Shown one piece after another: positions 1-6,998 of a DNA stretch of 16,980 bases. Where the stretch lies: positions 1-16,980 of the forward strand of contig CANJEF010000001.1 in NCBI GenBank assembly GCA_947472965.1, in the 5' to 3' direction. Numbering within the stretch: the first letter of the stretch is position 1; each line of letters opens with the position of its first letter. Source of the DNA: Sphingobacteriales bacterium. GTDB lineage: Bacteria; Bacteroidota; Bacteroidia; Chitinophagales; Chitinophagaceae. The position numbers and the translations under genes were made by a program. The notes under the pieces were generated by a model that had not been told where the DNA came from, searched no databases, and saw nothing but the letters and a program-made list of their open reading frames with translations.

Positions 1-57
1 ATGAACAGCAGGATGCTCTTGTTTTCCGTGCATTTTGAAGGAGGTGGGGGAAAGTAA
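1..57 (+). other. Possible 3' end of a gene entering from the left edge
   Basis: Two plus-strand frames are open from the left edge. One would end at TAA 55-57, with tail residues ending HFEGGGGK. The other would end at TGA 36-38, with tail EQQDALVFRAF, which looks more like a normal protein tail. On the minus strand an ATG near 39 could also start a gene that leaves the window (MHGKQEHPAVH...). The piece is too short to choose between these or to assign a function. After position 57 no frame looks coding until 516. Confidence 0.2.
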
Positions 58-58
58 A

Positions 59-148
59 TCAGACGTCAGGAGTCAGACGTCAGGAATCAGACGTCAGAAG
101 ACAGGAAACAGAAGTCTGATTTCTGACATCTGATGCCTGACGTCTGTG
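59..148. repeat. GACGTC-core direct and inverted repeats
   Basis: Three tandem 14-bp units of the form TCAGACGTCAGGAG/AA start at 59, 73 and 87. A degenerate fourth (ACAGGAAACAGAAG) lies at 101-114. The sequence then turns into the reverse complement, with TCTGATTTCTGACATCTGAT from 115 and GCCTGACGTCTGTG at 135-148. The block could therefore fold into a long imperfect hairpin. A further inverted copy containing GACGTCTGA lies at 485-509, so the family flanks the 154-456 unit on both sides. No function is known to me. Confidence 0.75.
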
Positions 149-153
149 AACAA

Positions 154-456
154 GACTCCCCTCCTGGACAGGTGTTTCATCCCGATATCGAGCGAAGCGA
201 GCCGACATCGGTGCCGGGGTGGTGGTCTGGGTTTAGAGTTTAGAGTTTACTGATGATTTCTAAACAACTAAACATCCCTTGGTTTTTCGATTCAAAGTGC
301 TTATTTCTAAACGCTAAACTCTAAACTGTCAACTCATAACTAATAACAGACAACCGTAAATTATTTTTAGCCCGAGAAATATTTTTTTGATTCTACCACC
401 CCGGCATTCTGTCGCTAGGCTCCAGACTGCCACCCCTCCTATCCAGGAGGGGAGTC
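154..456. repeat. 303-bp gene-less unit with 15-bp terminal inverted repeats (MITE-like)
   Basis: The ends are a perfect 15-bp inverted repeat: GACTCCCCTCCTGGA at 154-168 and TCCAGGAGGGGAGTC at 442-456. The left arm runs to CCGGGGTGGTGG (214-225) and the right arm starts at CTACCACCCCGG (393-404). The interior has TTTAGAG heptads (about 230-252), TACTGATGATTTCTAAAC, inverted CTAAACTCTAAAC (about 309-327) and an AT-rich stretch. No ORF is present. The same terminal sequence bounds the DUF559 unit at 6924-7524, so this could be a non-autonomous relative. No clear target-site duplication is seen. Confidence 0.65.
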
Positions 457-484
457 ATTATGTTTATAATATATTAATAGTAAT

Positions 485-509
485 GACTCCTGATTTCTGA
501 CGTCTGACT
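485..509. repeat. Isolated GACGTC-family inverted copy
   Basis: GACTCCTGATTTCTGACGTC continues into TGACT and matches the inverted copies at 115-148. It lies only a few bases downstream of the TAG stop (516-518) of the minus-strand Wzi-like gene. With the copies at 59-148 it brackets the 154-456 unit. Confidence 0.6.
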
Positions 510-515
510 ACTGCT

Positions 516-2171
516 CTAATAATCATACTCCCTCCTAAACATATTCCATCGCATCCCTATTGAGCTGAAAACATTGTTGGATGAGCCTTCTTGTTTGCGG
601 ACATTCAAATTGACTTCAAAAAACAAATTTTCCTTCCACTCGTAGGCGGCCCAAAGATTAATATTCAGGTTCTTTTTACTTATTGGAGATCCATAACGGA
701 AGCCTTCAAAAGCTGCCCTGCTTATATTTGACATAAATATATTATTCCCAAAATTTTTACCGGCTGTATCAACACCATTCAACCAATAAATTGCTTTTGC
801 TTGCACCGTCCATTTGGGAGCCGGCTGATAACGAAGTATTGAAATGAACTCACGGACGTTCGACATCAAAGGATGCGCCATGGGCTGATTATAATGGGTA
901 TAGTTACCTACTGTATCAAAATGCGAATAAGTAAATGGTCTTATCCAATTTGTTTCCAATTGCAAATCAAGGTTCTTCACATTCATCACATCAATGTATT
1001 TCAAGCCGGCTTGCACGGCCCACTTGTTTCCCCACCAACCTTTATCCTGACGAACATATTTTGTATTGAATTCGTCAATCAAAACTTGTCCGTACAGCTG
1101 AACCTTTTTCGCAATATTTGCTTTTGCATCAAATCCAATAAACGAATTATCGGGACTTCCAACTTGCAATTCTGCCACACGTAAGAACATCACCGGATTC
1201 AAATAACTGAATTCAAAATGATCTCGTCGGCCAAATACAATGCTCTCAAATAATCCAATCGTAAGCCATTTGGGTGCATTGAAACTGATATGGTGAAATA
1301 CGGCATATTTTTTAGGAAACAATGTATCCTTATCAACTCTTCTTGTATACTGAGAGGTCAACTCCATCACCCTGCTCACATAATTCAATCTTCCTGCGTG
1401 TAAATTCAAATTGAGAAAAAGATTCGAAGCAGCATAATCACTCATGAACAAACTTCTATAACCTGACCCAAGAAACATCTTATCATATCCAAATTGAACA
1501 TCAACAAATTTTGATGCATTAAAAAACACGGAACCCCTTCCATCAAAATAATCGAATCCATTTTCTTTAAATCGTTTGTACAAGCCTGCGCCTGGCACTG
1601 CACGAAACTGATTGACTCTTTGCTGAACAAAAACCGGGGGCTTTTCCTGATTTTCGGTCAGATACAGGTTGAAACCGATTTTATTTGCAATCAGACCCCT
1701 CGCAACAGCACCCCTTGTGTTCAAATAAAGCAATTGATCGGAATTATTATCATTCATCAATTGCAAGGAGAAAACAGGATTGACTGACAAGAAGAAATCT
1801 TTTTGTTGGACTTTTACCAAGTTAGCCGGATCCTTATAAAAAGTTTTCAATAGCACCTGCTTACTCTGAGTGGAACTACTGTCCAAACCAGCCCATTCAA
1901 GGGTGCCAAGTCTTGCTCTTGATAAGTTATATTGGTCTACAGCAGAAAGCAGCTTGTCCTGATTGGATTGGGCAATTGATTGCATCCACCACTTCCTGTT
2001 GAATGGCCTTAAAAAGGAAAAATTTAAAAGGGAATCGGTTTGCAACTTGATTTCCATCCGCTCCATGATAATTTGATCCTTTGAGCCCTGCTGGAAAAGA
2101 GTTGACTGCGCAAAAGTATTAAATGGTATAATAAAAATGCAAGCGACTAAAAAGGTTTTGATAATTTGCAT
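516..2171 (-). CDS. Wzi/RemB-like outer-membrane beta-barrel protein
   Basis: The product has about 551 residues when started at the ATG at 2169-2171. That start gives a clean signal peptide (KTFLVACIFIIPFNTFAQ, cleavage near residue 22); an in-frame ATG at 2187-2189 would add six residues. The rest is rich in alternating aromatic and polar segments and glycine-aromatic pairs (GSGYRSLFMSDYAASNLFLN, SYLNPVMFLR, HISFNAPKWLTIGLFES) and ends in aromatic residues (REYDY), as expected of an outer-membrane barrel. The pattern resembles the Wzi capsule-assembly barrel family and the Bacteroidota protein RemB, described in Flavobacterium gliding. I infer membership from overall appearance; no catalytic motif exists to confirm it. 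It is transcribed away from pyrC and has no obvious operon partner here. A lectin-like or capsule-anchoring role is possible but unproven. Confidence 0.65.
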   Translation of the reverse strand: MQIIKTFLVACIFIIPFNTFAQSTLFQQGSKDQIIMERMEIKLQTDSLLNFSFLRPFNRKWWMQSIAQSNQDKLLSAVDQYNLSRARLGTLEWAGLDSSSTQSKQVLLKTFYKDPANLVKVQQKDFFLSVNPVFSLQLMNDNNSDQLLYLNTRGAVARGLIANKIGFNLYLTENQEKPPVFVQQRVNQFRAVPGAGLYKRFKENGFDYFDGRGSVFFNASKFVDVQFGYDKMFLGSGYRSLFMSDYAASNLFLNLNLHAGRLNYVSRVMELTSQYTRRVDKDTLFPKKYAVFHHISFNAPKWLTIGLFESIVFGRRDHFEFSYLNPVMFLRVAELQVGSPDNSFIGFDAKANIAKKVQLYGQVLIDEFNTKYVRQDKGWWGNKWAVQAGLKYIDVMNVKNLDLQLETNWIRPFTYSHFDTVGNYTHYNQPMAHPLMSNVREFISILRYQPAPKWTVQAKAIYWLNGVDTAGKNFGNNIFMSNISRAAFEGFRYGSPISKKNLNINLWAAYEWKENLFFEVNLNVRKQEGSSNNVFSSIGMRWNMFRREYDY

Positions 2172-2195
2172 GGTATAATTATAAATCATAAGTCA

Positions 2196-3539
2196 ATGGC
2201 GAATATCATTATTAAGAATACATCAATCGTTAACGAAGGTAAAACATACCACGGGGATATCCTCATTGGCAATCAAAGGATCCTTAAGATCGATGGCATC
2301 ATAGACAATAAATACAACGCAAGAGAAATTGACGGTTTAAATAAATATGTTTTCCCTGGAGTAATAGACGACCAAGTTCATTTTAGGGAACCAGGACTTA
2401 CCCACAAGGCAGATATCCATTCAGAATCCATTGCTGCTGTTGCCGGTGGAACAACCAGTTTTATGGAAATGCCCAATACCAGGCCAGCTGCACTAACGCA
2501 GGAACTACTTGAAGAAAAATACAGCATTGCAGCCAATTCCTCTCCTGCCAATTATTCATTTTTTATGGGGACTTCAAATGAAAATGAAGAAGAAGTGCTC
2601 AAGACTAACGAAAAAAAAGACAGGGTTTGTGGTGTGAAAATATTTATGGGTTCATCAACTGGAAATATGCTGGTGGACAATCATCTCACACTTGATAATA
2701 TTTTCAGAAAAAGTGAATTGCTCATCGCTACACACTGTGAAGATGAACGTATCATAAAATCTAATCTGCAACGCGTTCAATCAGAGAAGAAAATATTGGA
2801 GGCCTCTGACCATCCAATTATACGAGATGTTGAAGGATGCTTTGAGTCATCGCTCATGGCTGTTCAATTAGCAAAGAGAAATGATACGAGACTTCATATC
2901 CTACATATTTCAACAGCAAAAGAACTACAGCTGTTTACAAATTTGATTGAATTGAAAGACAAACGAATCACTGCTGAAGTATGCATTCACCATCTTCACT
3001 TTACAGCAGATGATTATGCAAGCCTGGGAAATAAAATCAAATGCAACCCCGCCATCAAATCAAGTGAAAACAGAGATGCACTTTGGGAAGCTTTGTTAGA
3101 CGATCGCCTTGATGTAATTGCAACTGATCATGCACCCCATACCATGCAAGAAAAATTTGGAAGCTATACCGAATCACATGCAGGTCTGCCGCTTGTGCAA
3201 CATAGTCTGTTGATGATGCTACACTACCACAAGCAGGGAAAAATTTCTTTGGAAAAAATGGTTGAAAAAATGTGTCATAATGTTGCGACATGCTTTCAAA
3301 TTAAAGAAAGGGGTTTTATTAGAGAAGGCTATTTTGCAGATCTTGTAATGGTAGATTTAAATAGCCCGATGACCATTTCAAAAGAAAATATTTTGTACAA
3401 GTGTGGATGGAGCCCGCTGGAAGGCTTTACAACACCTGCCTCAATATGTACAACATTTGTAAATGGATATCCTGTATATGAAAATAACAAAGTAGATTCC
3501 TCATACAGGGGTATGCGCTTGTCCTTCGATAGAAACTAA
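2196..3539 (+). CDS. pyrC: Dihydroorotase, Bacteroidota-type class I
   Basis: This cyclic amidohydrolase closes carbamoyl-aspartate to dihydroorotate in cytosolic pyrimidine synthesis. With the ATG at 2196 it has 447 residues, normal for class I enzymes. An upstream in-frame TTG at 2166 would run into the divergent gene, so ATG is preferred. Visible motifs are DDQVHFREPG (58-67), AGGTTSFMEMPNT (83-95), the VKIFMG segment with the likely carboxylated Lys148, THCED with His180, LHIST with His237, and IATDHAPH with Asp311. The first histidine of the usual HxH metal pair is Gln60 here. I recall the same DDQVHFREPG form in other Bacteroidota dihydroorotases, so it is probably a lineage feature and not a loss of activity. 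The MutS-like gene starts 11 bp after the stop, suggesting co-transcription. Other amidohydrolases (hydantoinase, allantoinase) are less likely given the REPG and NPAIK motifs. Confidence 0.92.
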   Translation: MANIIIKNTSIVNEGKTYHGDILIGNQRILKIDGIIDNKYNAREIDGLNKYVFPGVIDDQVHFREPGLTHKADIHSESIAAVAGGTTSFMEMPNTRPAALTQELLEEKYSIAANSSPANYSFFMGTSNENEEEVLKTNEKKDRVCGVKIFMGSSTGNMLVDNHLTLDNIFRKSELLIATHCEDERIIKSNLQRVQSEKKILEASDHPIIRDVEGCFESSLMAVQLAKRNDTRLHILHISTAKELQLFTNLIELKDKRITAEVCIHHLHFTADDYASLGNKIKCNPAIKSSENRDALWEALLDDRLDVIATDHAPHTMQEKFGSYTESHAGLPLVQHSLLMMLHYHKQGKISLEKMVEKMCHNVATCFQIKERGFIREGYFADLVMVDLNSPMTISKENILYKCGWSPLEGFTTPASICTTFVNGYPVYENNKVDSSYRGMRLSFDRN

Positions 3540-3550
3540 ATTTAATTGCA

Positions 3551-4891
3551 ATGAGAATTGACAAGACCACCTTATATGATCTCTCGGTTTTCGATAAGGA
3601 TGAGGATTTCTCATTGTTTCACAAAATAGATTATACCAAAACCATCACGGGCCGGTCTACATTGCTGGCTTTTTTCAAGCAACCCTTTGGTTCACTCGAC
3701 GATATACTGCAGGTTCAGGAAATCATAAAATTGATCACCCATTCAATTGAAGCATGGCCAACCAATATCACCAACGGCACGCTACTGATTATTGACAAAT
3801 TTCTGGATGACAATCCTGAAACCATACCGCAGGAGCCCAATCGAATCAATTCATTCATCTATAAATTCATTCATCCAACAAGCTATTCGATGATCCTGTT
3901 TTCGGTAAAACAGCTCTTTGAAATGATAAAAGGATATGAATCAATTGTTGCTTTTTTCAAAGGAAAAAAAATACCGGATAAACTTTCTACAATTCTGCTG
4001 GAAGCAGAAAAAATTCTTTCGCATCGAGGGCTCAGTTCATTAAAAGAAAAAAAACATTTTTTGGAAATGGACAGAACCGACATGTTGATTTATGGTAGGT
4101 TTTTCCATGTTGAATTTGTTACAGAACTCCGCACTCTTTCAACACTTTATGGATCACTGGATGCGTGGTATTCCATGGCCATGGCTAACAGGGAATTGCA
4201 GTTGAACTTCCCTCAATTCAGTGGAGGAACAGATCCCATCTTCAATGCAAAAGGACTTCGTCATCCACTTTTGACAAACCCAGTGCCATATGACCTCGAC
4301 TTGAACGACAGCAAAAATTTTATTTTTCTAACCGGTGCAAACATGGCAGGAAAAAGCACGTTGATAAAAAGCGTTGGATTAGCCACCTACCTCGCCCATT
4401 TGGGCATGGGTGTTCCAGCCCGAACAATGACACTTTCATTATTCGATGGCATCTTAAGTAATATCAACGTGGCAGATAATATCGTAAAAGGAGAAAGTTA
4501 TTTTTTCAATGAGGTAAAAAGAATCAAGGAAACATTATCCACCATTGGCAACGGCAAAAGATGGCTGGTATTGATTGATGAACTCTTCAAAGGCACAAAC
4601 ATTCAAGATGCCATGAAATGCTCACTTACAGTGGTTGGAGGTTTGGTGAAAATGAAAACAGGACTCTTTATACTATCATCTCACCTATATGAAATTGGAG
4701 AGGAACTAAAACAATATCCCGCCATTAGCTTCAAGTATTTCGAGACCCTCCTTGAAAATAATGAATTGAAATTCAGTTACCAGCTTAAAGATGGAATCAG
4801 CACAGACCGGATTGGATACCTGATATTAAAAAAAGAAGGAGTGGTTGATATGATTGAGAAGATCGGTGGAAAAACTGCAGAAGGTGGTTAA
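3551..4891 (+). CDS. Short MutS-family ATPase (core and ATPase domains only)
   Basis: The 446-residue protein has the MutS C-terminal ATPase: Walker A TGANMAGKST (261-270), the GESYFFNEVKRI signature (314-325), Walker B LVLIDELFKGT (339-349) and the switch motif SSH (376-378). Residues 1-250 look like a reduced helical core/lever region. The protein is about half the length of MutS (about 850) and lacks the N-terminal mismatch-recognition domain with its Phe-x-Glu motif. It also lacks the C-terminal Smr nuclease domain typical of MutS2. Short MutS-related proteins of this size are common in Bacteroidota. Mismatch recognition is therefore unlikely; binding to branched or recombination DNA is a reasonable inference. 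It lies 11 bp behind pyrC and 85 bp ahead of the ComM-like gene, which also acts on DNA. Confidence 0.85.
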   Translation: MRIDKTTLYDLSVFDKDEDFSLFHKIDYTKTITGRSTLLAFFKQPFGSLDDILQVQEIIKLITHSIEAWPTNITNGTLLIIDKFLDDNPETIPQEPNRINSFIYKFIHPTSYSMILFSVKQLFEMIKGYESIVAFFKGKKIPDKLSTILLEAEKILSHRGLSSLKEKKHFLEMDRTDMLIYGRFFHVEFVTELRTLSTLYGSLDAWYSMAMANRELQLNFPQFSGGTDPIFNAKGLRHPLLTNPVPYDLDLNDSKNFIFLTGANMAGKSTLIKSVGLATYLAHLGMGVPARTMTLSLFDGILSNINVADNIVKGESYFFNEVKRIKETLSTIGNGKRWLVLIDELFKGTNIQDAMKCSLTVVGGLVKMKTGLFILSSHLYEIGEELKQYPAISFKYFETLLENNELKFSYQLKDGISTDRIGYLILKKEGVVDMIEKIGGKTAEGG

Positions 4892-4930
4892 TTCACGAAC
4901 AATACAAGTGCATTATACTTTCAATTAAGG

Positions 4931-4955
4931 GGTTTGTTCTCCTTCCCAACAAACC
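4931..4955. other. Perfect 8-bp hairpin between the MutS-like and comM-like genes
   Basis: GGTTTGTT (4931-4938) pairs with AACAAACC (4948-4955) across a 9-nt loop in the 85-bp gap. No T-tract follows, so an intrinsic terminator is unlikely. It could be an attenuator, an RNA-stability element or chance. The ATG of the next gene is 21 bp downstream of the stem. Confidence 0.4.
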
Positions 4956-4976
4956 ATCCAAGAATAGCTTTACACC

Positions 4977-6524
4977 ATGTTTGTAAAGACATTTGGAAGC
5001 ACAGTATACGGCGTTGAAGCCATAACCATTACCATTGAAGTTAATTGGACTGCACAAGGCAAAGACTATTGCATTGTGGGATTACCCGATAATGCCATCA
5101 AGGAAAGTATGCAGCGCGTGGAAAGCGCAATCAAGTCGAATGGATTTGAAATGCCACGAACCCGAATCGTTGTGAACTTGGCTCCGGCAGACCTGAAAAA
5201 AAGTGGAACTGCATTTGACCTGCCAATTGCAATTGGCGTATTAACGGCATCAGAACAAATAAAAATTACAAAAAGCCTCTCAGACCATATCATGATGGGC
5301 GAGCTGAGCCTTGATGGAGAATTGAGGTCGATTCGAGGCGCATTGCCCATTGCGATACAAGCAAAAAGAGAAGGGTTCAAGGGACTGGTCATCCCACACA
5401 TGAATGCAAAAGAAGCTGCAATGGTAGATGAAGTGAATGTGTATGGCATGAGAACCCTAAAAGAAGTAGTTGCATTCATTAGGCAGGAGGGAAACAATTT
5501 CACACCGCTGAAAATTGACATCCACAAAGAGTTTTATGATGCACAACAGAAATTCGAATCGGACTTTTCAGAAGTAAAGGGACAGGAAAATATTAAGCGT
5601 GCACTGGAAATCGCGGCGGCGGGCGGACATAATGTTATTCTCATTGGTCCGCCCGGCGCCGGGAAAACCATGCTGGCAAAAAGACTTCCATCTATTCTGC
5701 CTCCACTTTCCTTGGAGGAATCACTTGAAAGCACCAAAATCCATAGTGTAGCAGGTAAGCTTCCCGAAAATAGCTGCCTAATTACAAAAAGACCTTTTAG
5801 AAGCCCGCACCATACCATCAGCGACGTGGCTCTGGTGGGCGGCGGATCATCCCCACAACCCGGAGAAATATCCCTGGCACATAACGGGGTATTATTTCTC
5901 GATGAACTTCCTGAATTTAAAAGGACTGTACTCGAAGTAATGAGACAACCCATTGAGGAAAGAAAAGTAACCATCTCCAGAGCACGGATCGCAATTGACT
6001 TCCCAACATCCTTCATGCTGGTGGCTTCCATGAATCCATGCCCCTGCGGATTTTACAATCACCCTGAAAAAAAATGTACTTGTCCGCCAGGCGCAGTATT
6101 AAAATACCTGAATAAAATATCAGGCCCCTTGCTTGATAGGATAGATCTACATGTAGAAGTAACACCCGTTGCATATGCACAACTCGCATCATCAACAGTA
6201 GCAGAAACATCAGCAGCAATTCGAGAAAGAGTGATAAAAGCAAGAGAACTCCAAGCAGAACGATTTATAAATATTCCGGGTACCTATGCCAATGCACACA
6301 TGAATGCAAATGAGCTGAAAAAAATGTGCTCACTGAATGAAGAGGGACAAAGCTTGCTCAAAAAGGCAATGGAGCGGTTAAACCTATCTGCTCGGGCCTA
6401 TGATAGAATACTAAAAGTCTCGAGAACGATTGCAGACCTCGCATCAAGTGAAAAAATCATGACCGAACATATTGCAGAAGCCATTCAATACAGAAACCTA
6501 GACCGAGAAGGTTGGGGTGGATAA
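4977..6524 (+). CDS. comM: YifB/ComM-type AAA+ ATPase (Mg-chelatase-like)
   Basis: The 515-residue length is normal for the family. Residues 1-170 form the ChlI/LonC-like N-terminal domain, starting MFVKTFGSTVYGVEA. The AAA+ core follows: Walker A GPPGAGKT (224-231), the RPFRSPHHTISDVALVGGG region (272-290), Walker B VLFLDE (305-310), the sensor-1 region SMNPCPCG (351-358), a cysteine cluster C355/C357/C367/C369 that may bind metal, and the arginine-finger motif GPLLDRID (383-390). The C-terminal helical domain carries SARAYDRILKVSRTIADL (471-488). ComM of Vibrio was shown to be a branch-migration helicase that helps integrate transforming DNA. This homolog probably acts on recombination intermediates in the cytoplasm. 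No competence genes are visible nearby, and family members also occur in bacteria not known to be competent. Confidence 0.92.
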   Translation: MFVKTFGSTVYGVEAITITIEVNWTAQGKDYCIVGLPDNAIKESMQRVESAIKSNGFEMPRTRIVVNLAPADLKKSGTAFDLPIAIGVLTASEQIKITKSLSDHIMMGELSLDGELRSIRGALPIAIQAKREGFKGLVIPHMNAKEAAMVDEVNVYGMRTLKEVVAFIRQEGNNFTPLKIDIHKEFYDAQQKFESDFSEVKGQENIKRALEIAAAGGHNVILIGPPGAGKTMLAKRLPSILPPLSLEESLESTKIHSVAGKLPENSCLITKRPFRSPHHTISDVALVGGGSSPQPGEISLAHNGVLFLDELPEFKRTVLEVMRQPIEERKVTISRARIAIDFPTSFMLVASMNPCPCGFYNHPEKKCTCPPGAVLKYLNKISGPLLDRIDLHVEVTPVAYAQLASSTVAETSAAIRERVIKARELQAERFINIPGTYANAHMNANELKKMCSLNEEGQSLLKKAMERLNLSARAYDRILKVSRTIADLASSEKIMTEHIAEAIQYRNLDREGWGG

Positions 6525-6532
6525 TTTTAATC

Positions 6533-6550
6533 TGTAAATTTTTATAGGAC
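6533..6550 (+). repeat. TGTAAA-N7-AGGAC motif, copy 1
   Basis: TGTAAATTTTTATAGGAC begins 8 bp after the comM stop codon. The following bases, GAGACA, resemble those after copy 3 (TAGTCA). It has a 7-bp spacer where the other four copies have 8. Confidence 0.6.
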
Positions 6551-6559
6551 GAGACAGGG

Positions 6560-6615
6560 TTTAGGGTTTAGAGTTTAGAGTTTAGGGTTTAGAGTTTAGA
6601 GTTTAGGGTTTAGAG
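6560..6615 (+). repeat. Telomere-like TTTAGGG/TTTAGAG heptad array
   Basis: Eight uninterrupted 7-bp units read GGG, GAG, GAG, GGG, GAG, GAG, GGG, GAG in their last three bases, so there is a higher-order 21-bp period. The array is followed by TTTACTGATGATTTCTAAAC and then inverted CTAAAC units, so the region can fold back on itself. A shorter relative lies at about 230-252. It is a simple-sequence array and not coding. Confidence 0.9.
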
Positions 6616-6640
6616 TTTACTGATGATTTCTAAACATCTA

Positions 6641-6739
6641 AACCCTAAACTTTAAACTTTAAACTGTATTTAGAATAACCCTAAACTTTAAACTTTAAAC
6701 TGTATTTAGAATAACCCTAAACTTTAAACCTTAAACTGT
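6641..6739 (+). repeat. 36-bp tandem repeat, two full copies and a partial third
   Basis: The unit starts AACCCTAAACTTTAAAC and ends TGTATTTAGAAT. Copies lie at 6641-6676 and 6677-6712 with no differences that I can see, and a third begins at 6713 and diverges after AACCCTAAACTTTAAACC. The CTAAAC content is the inverse of the heptads at 6560-6615. Identical copies suggest recent expansion or conversion. Confidence 0.9.
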
Positions 6740-6856
6740 CAACTCATAACAGACAACCAATATTTATTTTAGCACGAGAAATATTTTTTTTGATTCCACC
6801 ACCCCGGCATGCTGTCGCTACGCTCCAGCCTGCCACCCCTCCTAGCCAGGAGGGGA
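6732..6856. repeat. About 125-bp block duplicated from or to 322-455
   Basis: The block starts TAAACTGTCAACTCATAAC, passes AGACAACC and GCACGAGAAATATTTTTTT, and ends in the GC-rich arm. The copy at 322-455 matches over nearly the whole length except for a 7-bp TAATAAC tandem insertion at 341-347 and scattered substitutions. The upstream segment TACTGATGATTTCTAAACAWCTAAAC is also shared (about 248-273 and 6618-6643), so the two loci carry the same cassette. Confidence 0.85.
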
Positions 6857-6857
6857 A
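6796..6857 (-). repeat. GC-rich palindromic arm, reverse orientation
   Basis: It starts CCACCACCCCGG, contains GTCGCTACGCTCCAG and TGCCACCCCTCC, and ends with AGGAGGGG. The hairpin CCCCTCCT-AGCC-AGGAGGGG has a perfect 8-bp stem. It is near-identical to the arms at 393-456 and 7461-7524. No T-tract follows. Confidence 0.85.
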
Positions 6858-6860
6858 TTA

Positions 6861-6879
6861 TGTAAATAGGTGTCAGGAC
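6861..6879 (+). repeat. TGTAAA-N8-AGGAC motif, copy 2
   Basis: TGTAAATAGGTGTCAGGAC is followed by TAATAATTAAATA. The wider context (GGAATTATGTAAA...) matches the reverse complement of about 7559-7594, so this copy and copy 4 flank the DUF559 unit as an inverted pair. Confidence 0.65.
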
Positions 6880-6892
6880 TAATAATTAAATA

Positions 6893-6911
6893 TGTAAACT
6901 TTTTTTAGGAC
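6893..6911 (+). repeat. TGTAAA-N8-AGGAC motif, copy 3
   Basis: TGTAAACTTTTTTTAGGAC is followed by TAGTCATATAAA and then directly by the left end of the DUF559 unit at 6924. Confidence 0.65.
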
Positions 6912-6923
6912 TAGTCATATAAA

Positions 6924-6998
6924 GACTCCCCTCCTGGATAGGAGGGGTGGCAGCGAGGAGGTGAGCGAAGCGAGCCGACATCGGTGCCGGGGTGGTGG
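6924..6998 (+). repeat. GC-rich palindromic arm, left end of DUF559 unit
   Basis: The arm begins GACTCCCCTCCTGG and holds the hairpin CCCCTCCT-GGAT-AGGAGGGG, a second palindromic portion around GAGCGAAGCGAGC, and ends CCGGGGTGGTGG. The middle (GAGCGAAGCGAGCCGACATC) matches the arm at 154-225. The first 30 bases match the right-end arm at 7461-7524. Confidence 0.85.

Larger units (their letters stand above)
58..515. other. Gene-free, repeat-rich intergenic region
   Basis: These 458 bp hold no credible ORF. From left to right they contain 14-bp direct repeats with a GACGTC core (59-100), an inverted partner (115-148), a 303-bp unit bounded by inverted GC-rich arms (154-456), an AT-rich spacer, and another GACGTC-containing inverted copy (485-509) just before the stop codon of the Wzi-like gene. 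The interior of the 303-bp unit has TTTAGAG heptads and a block that recurs at 6606-6856. Confidence 0.85.

Noticed and set aside
59..148. CRISPR array
   Set aside because: The repeats are 14 bp, directly tandem without unique spacers, and inverted copies follow. No cas gene is present. The 36-bp repeats at 6641-6712 are likewise tandem without spacers.
5066..6031. Two minus-strand open frames of 153 and 165 residues
   Set aside because: They lie opposite the comM-like gene and mirror its codons. No start context or recognisable domain is seen.
6560..6739. Telomere or linear-replicon end
   Set aside because: The TTTAGGG units resemble plant telomeres, but they lie inside a chromosome segment with ordinary genes on both sides and are mixed with TTTAGAG and inverted units.
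6931..6948. Rho-independent terminator in the GC-rich arms
   Set aside because: The 8-bp stem is strong, but none of the arms is followed by a T-tract on either strand, and arm copies recur in pairs with no fixed relation to gene ends.
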